Source: JAFGHJ01 sp964525555 | Lineage (GTDB): Bacteria; Hydrothermota; UBA3072 | DNA length: 58,252 nt | Assembly: GCA_964525555.1 (NCBI GenBank) | Contig: CAZGHN010000015.1 | Location: 1 to 58,252, forward strand | Direction: 5' to 3' | Shown here: positions 48,305-56,459 of the stretch, piece by piece | Position numbering within the stretch: position 1 is the first letter of the stretch | Layout: the number at the start of each line of letters is the position of its first letter | Made by a program: the position numbers and the translations under genes | The notes under the pieces: model-generated | The model's input: the letters and a program-made list of their open reading frames with translations, nothing else | What the model was told of the DNA's origin: nothing | Database searches by the model: none

Positions 48305-49797
48305 TTTTTTAGAATTATTTTTTGATTTTTGATTTCTATGTAAGCATTTACTTTTTTGGATGGTGGAGGCATTTCTTTAACTTCATCGAGCAGCAATTTT
48401 GATTTTCCGTTGGAAAGAAAATATTTTTTTTCATTTTTTTCATAATTCAAATTACTAATCAAAAAAACAGGTGGAGGATTTCCGTAACCAAAAGGTTCTG
48501 TCATTTTTATTAAATTTTTAAAATCTTGTGTTATTTCATTTAATCTTAGTTTTGAGTCGTAAGGTTTTTTTGATTTGTGTTTTTTTAAGAGGATTTCCGA
48601 TCTTTCAATAAATTTTTCTAAATTTTCTTTTTTTAATGTGAATCCACATGCGCATTTGTGTCCGCCGTAATCGATTAATAGGTCTTTTATTTTTTCAAGG
48701 ACAAAGAGAAGGTCAAAGCCCTTAGGGCTTCTACCCTCTCCGCGGATTTTAGATCCTAATGAATAAATTATGAAAACTGGGAAATTAGTATAATCTTTTG
48801 CTCTGTTAGCTACGCTATTTGCAATTTTGTAATCGAGTTTATTTTTAAATATTGCCAGATGTCCGTTGTCAAGTTCTTTTCTTATGGATGAGAATGCTGT
48901 TCTGGCATGTTTGTTCCATTCAGAGTGTTTGATTTTTAGCATTTCGTAGATACTATTTGCCTTATCAATAGATCTGCTTGAGAAAAACTCCCATGTTAGA
49001 TGGTCTTTTCCCGAAACGAGCGGAGTTAGTGCTTTTAAGATATTGCTTTTTTGGGATAGTAAATTAAATGAAGGTTTAGTAGATTTTTTTAAACATTTTA
49101 GACCCTCGGTATATATTATTCTATTTTCATCTAGAAGAGGAACTTTGTCAACGACAGTTCCTATCAATGCATATGCAGGTATTTCAGGTATTTCCTTTAC
49201 CCACTCCGTGGAAGGTTTGCCCAGACAATCGGATAATATGTAATCCGCAATTTTAAAGGCAACGCCTGCACCGGAAAGATATTTGTATCCGAAAGAATTA
49301 AGTTTTGGATTCAGAATTAAAGACCGGGGTAGTTTATTTTTTAATTCATGGTGATCTGTTATTATAATGTCCATATTTTTTTTCTTTAGATATTCTACCT
49401 CATTGTAACTGCCGGTCCCCGAGTCCACAGTTATAATTAAATTTACTTTTTTCTTATATGCTTTATCGATTCCTTCTTTTGAGAGACCGTAACCTTCTTT
49501 TTGTCTATCAGGTATATAATGTTGAACTTCAATCTTGAAAAGTTTTCTGAACAATGATTCCATTATCAAAGTAGAGGTTATGCCATCTACATCTGCATCT
49601 CCCCATATAAGAATTTTTTTTCCTTTTTTTATTGCGTCGTATATTTTTTTTGCTCCTGATTTGAGAACCTCATCGGATGGACGTAAATTTTCTAAAGTAG
49701 GGGTAAGAAATCTATCAAGCGTTTTCTGGTTTGTTACCTCTCTTTTCTTTAAAAAATTTTTCGTGTTTTTTGGTAAATTTTTATATTTAATATTCAT
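48283..49797 (-). CDS. recJ: Single-stranded-DNA exonuclease RecJ
   Basis: 504 residues, shorter than the E. coli enzyme (577). DHH-family motifs: WGDADVDGITST, VDSGTG in place of the usual VDCG, TDHHEL, NPKL and the DHHA1 end with YGGHKCACGFTLK. It degrades single-stranded DNA 5' to 3' in repair and recombination. It overlaps scpA by 4 bases and rodA by about 22. The C-terminal OB region appears reduced. Confidence 0.9.
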   Translation of the reverse strand: MNIKYKNLPKNTKNFLKKREVTNQKTLDRFLTPTLENLRPSDEVLKSGAKKIYDAIKKGKKILIWGDADVDGITSTLIMESLFRKLFKIEVQHYIPDRQKEGYGLSKEGIDKAYKKKVNLIITVDSGTGSYNEVEYLKKKNMDIIITDHHELKNKLPRSLILNPKLNSFGYKYLSGAGVAFKIADYILSDCLGKPSTEWVKEIPEIPAYALIGTVVDKVPLLDENRIIYTEGLKCLKKSTKPSFNLLSQKSNILKALTPLVSGKDHLTWEFFSSRSIDKANSIYEMLKIKHSEWNKHARTAFSSIRKELDNGHLAIFKNKLDYKIANSVANRAKDYTNFPVFIIYSLGSKIRGEGRSPKGFDLLFVLEKIKDLLIDYGGHKCACGFTLKKENLEKFIERSEILLKKHKSKKPYDSKLRLNEITQDFKNLIKMTEPFGYGNPPPVFLISNLNYEKNEKKYFLSNGKSKLLLDEVKEMPPPSKKVNAYIEIKNQKIILKKWEWIKE

Positions 49798-50477
49798 TTT
49801 TTTTCTACAAATATCTCATCAAAAGGTTTTTTTTGGAAGACTTTTGCCCTTCCTCTTCTTACTATTTCTAAGAGAGCGAAAAAAAGTCCTATTTTTTCTT
49901 TGCTGTCAGCAGTGGAAGTTATTTTTGAAAATACAAATTTTCCGAGCTTTTTAAGATTTTCCATTAAATTATCAATCAAGTGGTCGATATGAAACAAAAT
50001 CGTTGTTGGGGGATTAAAAGGATCTTTCTTTTTTATCTCTTCGAGAAAAAGTTTTAATCCATCGATAGGAATAGGAATTTCTTTTTCGATATCTCTATTC
50101 GGTCGCTGGAACATTCTATTTGTGAGATTTAGTTTTTCTCCGAGGTAGATTCCTATTCCTTTGTATTTTTTGTATTTAGTTAGCATTTCGATAAGTGATT
50201 CTTTTGTTTCAAAGTCTTCTACGTTTTCTTCAGATTGTTCCTCTTGAGATATCCCTTTAGCCTTTATAGCGAGAAGAGTAGCGGCATACCTTATAAATTC
50301 CCCTGCTCCGTCAAAATCGATTTCTTCCAGGTCTTTTACAAATAACAGATATTCTCTTGTTATTCGAGAAAGAGATATATCTCTTATGGCTACTTCTTGT
50401 TTTCTGACAAGATACAATAAAAGATCGAGTGGTCCTTCAAATTCTTCGCAAGATACAAGATGTCCTTCTGAAATCAT
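49794..50477 (-). CDS. scpA: Segregation and condensation protein A
   Basis: 227 residues. It opens with EEFEGPLDLLLYLVRKQEVAIRDISLSRITREYL, the ScpA kleisin signature, and YAATLLAIKAKG follows. The C-terminal winged helix (KIGLFFALLEIVRRGRAKVFQ) ends the protein. It bridges SMC heads with ScpB in chromosome condensation. scpB is not in the window. It overlaps both neighbours by four bases. Confidence 0.93.
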   Translation of the reverse strand: MISEGHLVSCEEFEGPLDLLLYLVRKQEVAIRDISLSRITREYLLFVKDLEEIDFDGAGEFIRYAATLLAIKAKGISQEEQSEENVEDFETKESLIEMLTKYKKYKGIGIYLGEKLNLTNRMFQRPNRDIEKEIPIPIDGLKLFLEEIKKKDPFNPPTTILFHIDHLIDNLMENLKKLGKFVFSKITSTADSKEKIGLFFALLEIVRRGRAKVFQKKPFDEIFVEKK

Positions 50478-52336
50478 AGTTCACCTATTATTGCTTTTGC
50501 AATATTGTATACGTGGAAATTAATCCTGTCAAAATCATTTAAAAGGTCAAGGTGTATTGCGCTTGTGTCAATACTTTCTTTTTTTCCTTCTTTTAAACGA
50601 TTGATATGATTCTCTCTGAAATTCCTTAATTTTTCATCGGTTTTTTCCTGTCTTGCAAGTAATTCACCTGCGATATCTTTATCCATTGAACAGAGCGCAG
50701 CTTCTACTTCCTTGATATTCAAAAAAACGGTTTCATGGTATTTTTTTATCTCACCAAATCCTTCTTTAGAAAAATAATATGATTGTTTTATTTTCTTTTC
50801 TGCGTAATTCATTAAGCTCTTACTTATTAAATCACCTATATGTTCGATCTCGTTTGATATTTTTAGTATTGTAACACATTTATTGCTTTCTCTTTGGGAT
50901 AATTCTTTGCCGAGAAGTTTGGATGTGTAAGCTGTCAGTTCTTCCTGATTTTTATCTACAATATTATCTTTCGAAATTATGAGCTTTCGAAGAGCGTCAT
51001 TGTTGTGTTTAAATACTTCCAACGTATCCTTAAACATGATTGCTACAACTTCCATGGATTCGCGTAATACGTCATAAGCTTTTGATATGGCAATAGTGGA
51101 AGAAGACAGGAAAAGAGGATCCAGTTTTAGCCTGGACTTTTTTTCGCCATATATTTTTCTTAATAACTTTGCAAGTGGAAAACAGAAAGGAATCAAAATA
51201 AATCCCCAGCAGTTCACAAGAGAGTGAAGGTTAGCAATTTCTCTTGGTGTAGGGATTAAATTTCCAGGCAATAAGAACAAATATAAAGATAATATTACAA
51301 AAATTGTTTTTAATATAACATATCCAACTCCCATTGCCTTGCCTGAGGAGGAAGAAAATCGTGTAGAACCAAGCAATATTGTAAATGATGTTCCTAAATT
51401 TACACCAAGTACAACGGGTATAACCGATGAGAAATTCAAAGTGCCAGCAAAAGCTATAACGAGTCCAAGTGTGGCGGCACTGGAATGGAAAATAAAAGTT
51501 AAAATTATGGACGAAAGAAATAGCAAGAGGGGATTAATATCAAGAGAGAATATTTCTCTTAAGGGTATGATATTATCCCTAATTATCCATATGGAAAAAA
51601 ATATCAATCCAAAACCAAGTATAATTCTTCCAATGTAACTTAATCTTGTTTTTATTTGCCAGAGAATAAATCCAATTAGGACAATAATTGGGCTAAATTG
51701 TATAATATCAGTAGCTATTATCTGTACTGTGAAGGTAGAGCCCAGAGATGCTCCCAGAAGTATTATGAGGGAAGTTGAAAGTTTGATAAGAGAAGATTCG
51801 AGAAGGCCGAGTAACATTAATCCTGTTAATGTGCTTGATTCTAGTAGTACAGCAACAAATATTCCGGAAATATAAGCGAGTAAAGGGTTTTTTGTCATTT
51901 TCCAGAGCATTTGCCTTATTTTCTCTCCGCTTAAGCGAGAAAAACCTTTGTTTAGATGATCAAGACCCATAAGTAAGAGAATTGTCCCGATTATTACTGA
52001 GAGTATAAATTGAATCAGGCTTTGTTTTGGTAAAACTGAAGGATAAATTTCTATAGTTGCACTTTGTGCTTTTGCTTCTATCCAACCGCCGGCATCGGGA
52101 ATAAATTCTATACTGGCGAATCCCGCGTTGTCGGTTTTTACTGAATCACATGTAATTTTTCCGTTGTGAGGTATGAATGTAACCCATTTGTCAGCTGCCG
52201 GTTTACCTTTTTCTGTAGCTTGAACAGCAATATATATAGATTTGCCTGATAAAGTGCATTTGTTGTGACCTGAAATATTTTTACCAAAGGGATCGGTGGC
52301 GTGCTGCAATGAAATAGATAAAAGCAGAAAAATCAT
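50474..52336 (-). CDS. Na+/phosphate cotransporter with extracytoplasmic Ig-like and PhoU-like domains
   Basis: 620 residues in three parts. Residues about 15-105 follow a signal-like start and form an Ig-like (Big_1 type) domain, with GKPAADKWVTFIPHNGKITCDSV and two Cys. Residues about 108-395 are the Na/Pi cotransporter membrane core with two repeats, LLESSTLTGLMLLG and IFHSSAATLGLVIA, each with the key Ser/Thr pair. Residues about 410-620 are helical and PhoU-like. The family imports phosphate with sodium. The extracytoplasmic domain is an addition. It lies between tonB and scpA with 4-base overlaps. Confidence 0.85.
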   Translation of the reverse strand: MIFLLLSISLQHATDPFGKNISGHNKCTLSGKSIYIAVQATEKGKPAADKWVTFIPHNGKITCDSVKTDNAGFASIEFIPDAGGWIEAKAQSATIEIYPSVLPKQSLIQFILSVIIGTILLLMGLDHLNKGFSRLSGEKIRQMLWKMTKNPLLAYISGIFVAVLLESSTLTGLMLLGLLESSLIKLSTSLIILLGASLGSTFTVQIIATDIIQFSPIIVLIGFILWQIKTRLSYIGRIILGFGLIFFSIWIIRDNIIPLREIFSLDINPLLLFLSSIILTFIFHSSAATLGLVIAFAGTLNFSSVIPVVLGVNLGTSFTILLGSTRFSSSSGKAMGVGYVILKTIFVILSLYLFLLPGNLIPTPREIANLHSLVNCWGFILIPFCFPLAKLLRKIYGEKKSRLKLDPLFLSSSTIAISKAYDVLRESMEVVAIMFKDTLEVFKHNNDALRKLIISKDNIVDKNQEELTAYTSKLLGKELSQRESNKCVTILKISNEIEHIGDLISKSLMNYAEKKIKQSYYFSKEGFGEIKKYHETVFLNIKEVEAALCSMDKDIAGELLARQEKTDEKLRNFRENHINRLKEGKKESIDTSAIHLDLLNDFDRINFHVYNIAKAIIGEL

Positions 52337-52908
52337 TTTATTTCAAAATATATTGTTACAATACCATTTTGTATTGTCTGTTTAATATTTGGGGCTAACG
52401 GCTGAAATCTCCATTCTCTTATGGCTTCAGTCGCTGATTTATCGAAGGAGATTCCGCCTGTTTTTATAATTTTAACAGATTTTATTGTTCCATCTGGATT
52501 GGCTTCAATTTCTAGTTGTACTTGAGTGTTCTCACTTTCGTTTTCTGGATATTCCGGTTTTTTAAAATGTATTATTTTTCTTTTTGAAAGTTCTCCGGCT
52601 AATCTATAGCCTTTCTTCTCGCCGCTTTCTGTTTCTCCTACTTCGTAAAGAGGTTTTTCAAGTGGGCTCAGAGCTCTCTTTGTTTTTCCTGTATGTACAG
52701 GAATATCGCCTTCTAACGTGAAAATATCCTCGGTCCCACCTATTTTTGCATACGATCCCATCTCCTCTATATCTTCTATTATATCAAACCCGAGGGTTAT
52801 AAATTCTTCTTCAGGGGGTCTTACATTAATCGAAACAAGGAAGAAGAATAGAATAAGAAGAGAGTATGTTATTATAGTAGTAATAAAAGGAATTTTTTTT
52901 ATGTTCAC
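52333..52908 (-). CDS. tonB: TonB family energy transducer
   Basis: 191 residues. A membrane helix (FITTIITYSLLILFFFLVSI) is followed by a short acidic linker instead of the usual long Pro-rich spacer, then a TonB C-terminal domain: VQLEIEANPDGTIKSVKIIKTGGISFDKSATEAIREWRFQP. It passes inner-membrane energy to outer-membrane receptors. No TonB-dependent receptor is in the window. It overlaps exbD and the Na/Pi gene by four bases each. Confidence 0.9.
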   Translation of the reverse strand: MNIKKIPFITTIITYSLLILFFFLVSINVRPPEEEFITLGFDIIEDIEEMGSYAKIGGTEDIFTLEGDIPVHTGKTKRALSPLEKPLYEVGETESGEKKGYRLAGELSKRKIIHFKKPEYPENESENTQVQLEIEANPDGTIKSVKIIKTGGISFDKSATEAIREWRFQPLAPNIKQTIQNGIVTIYFEIK

Positions 52909-53297
52909 TCTATTTCCGGAGTGGTTGCGATCACGAATTTGCTGGCGCCGCTCTTTCTTATTGCTTCCATTACTCTTACGGTCATATCTATTGTGACATC
53001 CCTGTCGGCTTTTATTAGTATGACTTTGTCTGCTGCGTCTTTAAGAAGATAAGGAAAATTAGCGATTTGTACCGGTTGTTCTTCAAGATAAACGGCTCCG
53101 CTTTTTGTTATTGTTATAGTTATTTTTTCCTCACTTGCAGCTTCTCTTGTAGCCGTTTTTGGCAGATGAACCTTTATTCCGGGTTGAATTAGATATGTCG
53201 AGGTCAACAGGAAAAAGATTAAAAGAAGCAAAACAATGTCTGCCATAGAAATTACAGGGAAAGTGCTTTTGCGTTTGAATCTTGATTCCAATTCCAT
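52905..53297 (-). CDS. exbD: ExbD/TolR biopolymer transport protein
   Basis: 130 residues. One N-terminal membrane helix with the proton-carrying Asp in ISMADIVLLLLIFFLLTSTYL, then the periplasmic ExbD domain (VILIKADRDVTIDMTVRVMEAIRKSGASKFVIAT). It works with ExbB as a proton-driven motor for TonB. It sits four bases after the exbB stop. Confidence 0.93.
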   Translation of the reverse strand: MELESRFKRKSTFPVISMADIVLLLLIFFLLTSTYLIQPGIKVHLPKTATREAASEEKITITITKSGAVYLEEQPVQIANFPYLLKDAADKVILIKADRDVTIDMTVRVMEAIRKSGASKFVIATTPEIE

Positions 53298-53301
53298 TTT
53301 G

Positions 53302-53889
53302 TTACTCCATAAATGAAGATATTTCGGAGGTTACCCTATTGATATCTCTAATTATTCCGTTCATTCTATCGGAAAGAGCATTGTATACAAGCAGAAAAAG
53401 AATGCCTACTGCCAGTCCCGCAGCAGTTGTTACCAGAGCTTCCCATATTCCGCCTGCAAGACGTGAGGGGTTAACACCTCCGCCGAGTATTTCTATTTGC
53501 ATGAAAGCTTTTATCATACCCAGGACGGTACCGAAAAAACCAAGCATGGGGGCTATAGAACCCATGGATGCAACAATGCCAAGGCCGTGTTCCAGATTTT
53601 TTAATTCAATAGCAGCGCTTGCATTCATTGCTTCTTTTTTTCCGGAGATGATTCCTTTAGCCATTACCCTGGTTATAGGAGTGTCGAAGTCATGTATTTC
53701 CTTGATTGCTTGTTCAGGGCTTTTTTCTTTTAGCCAGGCGTAAACTCTTTTTAATAAATCATCTGTTGGAGTTTGGCTTCTTCTGTAGTATATAAAACGA
53801 TCTATGGCGAAATAAAGGCCTACAAATAAAGAAATGCCCACAAAAATCATCGTCCATCCACCTTTAGCAAGAATCGACATTAAACTCAT
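53302..53889 (-). CDS. exbB: MotA/TolQ/ExbB proton channel protein
   Basis: 195 residues. Three membrane helices: about 10-30, 95-130 and 140-170, with the family motif GLGIVASMGSIAPMLGFFGTVLGMIKAF and AGGIWEALVTTAAGLAVGI. It forms the stator ring around ExbD. AAAGGAGGT lies before the ATG and a strong promoter at 53913-53941 starts the eight-gene operon here. Confidence 0.94.
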   Translation of the reverse strand: MSLMSILAKGGWTMIFVGISLFVGLYFAIDRFIYYRRSQTPTDDLLKRVYAWLKEKSPEQAIKEIHDFDTPITRVMAKGIISGKKEAMNASAAIELKNLEHGLGIVASMGSIAPMLGFFGTVLGMIKAFMQIEILGGGVNPSRLAGGIWEALVTTAAGLAVGILFLLVYNALSDRMNGIIRDINRVTSEISSFME

Positions 53890-53912
53890 TTGACCTCCTT
53901 TTAGTCTTTCCT

Positions 53913-53941
53913 ATTTTATGTAGTTATGCTTGTTGTGTCAA
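53913..53941 (-). promoter_or_regulatory. Promoter of the exbB-comF operon
   Basis: Minus strand TTGACA (53941-53936), a 17-base spacer and TAAAAT (53918-53913). It gives a short leader with AAAGGAGGT before ATG 53889. Confidence 0.75.
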
Positions 53942-54006
53942 GGAGTATTAGTTGGAGAATCAGTGGGAAAATAGCAAGTTGGGCTGGGATTAGGGACGAT
54001 AATAGT

Positions 54007-54265
54007 TTTGAATGTTGAACGTCGATAATTTTGAATTTTGAGTTTTGAATTTTGAATTGGAAAAAAACTAACTTTATGTTTAATGAAAGAAGTTAGAAGT
54101 TAGCGGTAAGTAGTAACAACAAAAAATCCTTTTTAATCTGCGTCCTAATTCAGGATTTGGGATTTAGGGTTTAGTAAAAAGAAACTACAATATCTACATG
54201 TTCTACATGTAAATAATGGGGCTGTAGGGATAGGATTCTGACTTCTGGCTCCTGTCTTCTTTTTT
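54007..54265. repeat. Cluster of dispersed word-repeats in the exbB-cmk gap
   Basis: The 428-base gap 53890-54317 contains the exbB promoter, then repeated TTTTGAATTTTGAG words (54007-54062), GAAGTTAGAAGTTAG (54090-54104), GGGATTTAGGGTTTAG (54158-54173), CTACATGTTCTACATGT (54194-54210) and GGATTCTGACTTCTGGC (54233-54249). The cmk promoter follows. No gene is visible. Confidence 0.55.
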
Positions 54266-54284
54266 ACTAATCTTACTTGACACC

Positions 54285-54312
54285 TTGAAATTTTTTTATA
54301 TAGTTGTATAAT
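54285..54312 (+). promoter_or_regulatory. Promoter of the cmk-rpsA operon (leaderless type)
   Basis: TTGAAA (54285-54290), a 16-base spacer and a perfect TATAAT (54307-54312), only five bases before ATG 54318. A TTGACA at 54277 would need a 24-base spacer and is less likely. Confidence 0.65.
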
Positions 54313-54317
54313 GTTTT

Positions 54318-54992
54318 ATGGGATTTGTAGTTGCAATCGATGGAACTTCTGGATCAGGTAAGACAACGACAGCGAGAAAAGTTTCAGAGCTACTGGGTTG
54401 GTTATACTTTGATACCGGAGCGACTTATAGGTCAGTAGCTTATTTTGTTTTAGGGAGAGATATAGATCCCAATAATGAAGAAATGGTCACCCAGATTTTA
54501 GAGGAGTTGAATATAGACATTAGAAATGTGAATGGTGAACAAAGAACAATTGTTAACGGTGAAGATGTAAGCGATGAGTTACGAAGCGATAAAATCAATA
54601 AGGCTGTTACACCTATTTCTAAGATGAAGGAAGTTCGAGGATTCTTGGTAGATATTCAAAGGAAGATAGTCGGTGATAAAAATGCAATAGTTGAAGGCAG
54701 GGATATCGGTACTGTTGTTTTTCCGGATGCGGATTTAAAATTTTATATGAATGCGGATATAAATGTCAGGGCTGAAAGAAGAGAACAAGAGAAAACAAAC
54801 GAGACTAACATTGAAGAAGTGAAGAAAGATCTTGAAAGAAGAGACTATCATGATTCAACAAGGAAGGAGAGCCCTTTAAAAAAAGCTGCTGATGCATATT
54901 TAATTGATACAAGCAGGCTTTCAATTGATGAGCAGGTTGATATTGTGATCTCCGAAATAAAAAAACTTAATGAAGGCGTCGATTCCTTATAA
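54318..54992 (+). CDS. cmk: Cytidylate kinase
   Basis: 224 residues. P-loop GTSGSGKTT, TGATYRSVAY (CMP contact), EGRDIGTVVFPDADLKFYMNAD, the lid Arg residues in RAERREQE and RRDYHDSTRKESPLKKAADAYLIDTS are all standard. It phosphorylates CMP and dCMP. No Shine-Dalgarno is seen; the -10 box lies five bases before the ATG, so the message should be leaderless. It overlaps plsC by 23 bases. Confidence 0.95.
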   Translation: MGFVVAIDGTSGSGKTTTARKVSELLGWLYFDTGATYRSVAYFVLGRDIDPNNEEMVTQILEELNIDIRNVNGEQRTIVNGEDVSDELRSDKINKAVTPISKMKEVRGFLVDIQRKIVGDKNAIVEGRDIGTVVFPDADLKFYMNADINVRAERREQEKTNETNIEEVKKDLERRDYHDSTRKESPLKKAADAYLIDTSRLSIDEQVDIVISEIKKLNEGVDSL

Positions 54993-55569
54993 TATAGCTT
55001 ATCATATATTTCTTCTGTTTTATAAAATCTTAGGCCTTAAAATAGAAGGGGCGAATAATGTTCCGGTTAAAGGAGGAGTAATTATTGCTCCAAATCACCG
55101 ATCCAATTATGATCCGCCTCTTGTAGGATGTTGCATCTCTTTACGGCCTGTTACCTTTTTGGCTAAAAAAAGTCTTTTTATTAATAAGACTGTTTCTTTA
55201 ATTTTAAGAAGCGTAAGTGCTATACCAGTCGATACGGAAAACCCGGAAATCAAAACTATGAGGATTTTTGTGAATCTTTTGAAGGCCGGAAAAGCCATAA
55301 TCGTATTTCCCGAAGGGAGTAGATCAAAAACAAATGAATTTCTTCCAGGTCAGCCTGGCGTAGGATATCTTTCTATTAAAACAAAAGTACCTGTAGTTCC
55401 AGTTTTAATTACAGGAACGCACGAATCAATGTTAAAGCATTTTTTACGTCAAACTCCTCTTTCGGTAAAATTTGGTAATCCTATGTGTCCTGATCATAAA
55501 CAACCAACCATGAGTAACGCTCGTGAGTTTACAGAAGAGATTATCAAAGAAATAAAGGATTTAGCTTGA
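54970..55569 (+). CDS. plsC: 1-acyl-sn-glycerol-3-phosphate acyltransferase
   Basis: 199 residues. Acyltransferase block I is PNHRSNYDPP (H-x4-D) and block III FPEGSRSK; IPVDTENPE and VPVVPVLITGT are also typical. It adds the second acyl chain to make phosphatidate. It starts 23 bases inside cmk and its TGA overlaps the ispH ATG. The cmk-plsC-ispH-rpsA order is known in Firmicutes and some other phyla. Confidence 0.92.
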   Translation: MKASIPYNIAYHIFLLFYKILGLKIEGANNVPVKGGVIIAPNHRSNYDPPLVGCCISLRPVTFLAKKSLFINKTVSLILRSVSAIPVDTENPEIKTMRIFVNLLKAGKAIIVFPEGSRSKTNEFLPGQPGVGYLSIKTKVPVVPVLITGTHESMLKHFLRQTPLSVKFGNPMCPDHKQPTMSNAREFTEEIIKEIKDLA

Positions 55570-56459
55570 TGGAAATTAGACTTGCAAAGAATATGGGATT
55601 TTGTTTTGGCGTGAAAAGGGCAATAGGTATTGCACATCAAGTAAGAAAGGAAACAGATGAAAAAGTTTACACACTGGGTCATATTATCCATAATCCTCAA
55701 GTGGTTAAAAAATTAGAAAAAGAGAATATTGTTGCCGCTGAAAACCTATCCGAAATCGAAAAAGGATATATAATTATCCGTTCACACGGAGTACATCCTA
55801 AAATTTTAAAGAAAATAAGAGAGAAGAAACTTAAAGAAGTAGATGCAACTTGTCCGCTTGTAAAGAAAGCACAGGAAAGGGCTAAACAGCTTGTTTCAGA
55901 AGGTTATGAAACTTACGTTATAGGAGAAAAGGAACATCCGGAGGTTATCAGTATTGTTGGAGAGACAGAAGGTAAGGTTCGTGTGATTGATTCCGTAGAA
56001 GGATTGGAAATAAAAGGCAATAAAATTGGATTGGTTGTTCAAACAACGCAATCACAGGATGCGCTAAAAAAGGTTGTTAATTACCTTTTGCCAAAAGTTA
56101 TGGAAATAAAAGTTTTTAATACTATATGCGATGTTACTAGCAGGAGACAAAAAGAAGTTAAAAAGCTTGCCAAAAATTCCGATATGATGATAATAGTAGG
56201 AGGTAAAAAAAGTGCGAATACTTCAAGGCTGGCTGGAATTGCTAGAGAAGAAGGTTGTCTTACATATCATATAGAAGAAGCACAAGAGATAAAAAAGGAA
56301 TGGTTCACCCATGTTGACAGGGTAGGTGTTGCGTCAGGAGCTTCTACCCCTGATTGGATTATTAAAGAAGTAATAAACAAGTTAAAAGAAATTAATGTAA
56401 GTGTTGATATGACTAAGGAGGAAATACTACATGAACGAAGAGTTAAATTCAATAATTGA
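55569..56459 (+). CDS. ispH: 4-hydroxy-3-methylbut-2-enyl diphosphate reductase
   Basis: 296 residues. Three cluster-binding Cys are seen: Cys12 (NMGFCFGVKRAI), in VDATCPLV and in NTICDVT. Substrate-binding His residues are in GHIIHNP, RSHGV and EHPEV, and SGASTPDW closes the site. It makes IPP and DMAPP in the non-mevalonate pathway. The start is ATG 55569, one base into the plsC stop. It overlaps rpsA by 29 bases. Confidence 0.95.
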   Translation: MEIRLAKNMGFCFGVKRAIGIAHQVRKETDEKVYTLGHIIHNPQVVKKLEKENIVAAENLSEIEKGYIIIRSHGVHPKILKKIREKKLKEVDATCPLVKKAQERAKQLVSEGYETYVIGEKEHPEVISIVGETEGKVRVIDSVEGLEIKGNKIGLVVQTTQSQDALKKVVNYLLPKVMEIKVFNTICDVTSRRQKEVKKLAKNSDMMIIVGGKKSANTSRLAGIAREEGCLTYHIEEAQEIKKEWFTHVDRVGVASGASTPDWIIKEVINKLKEINVSVDMTKEEILHERRVKFNN

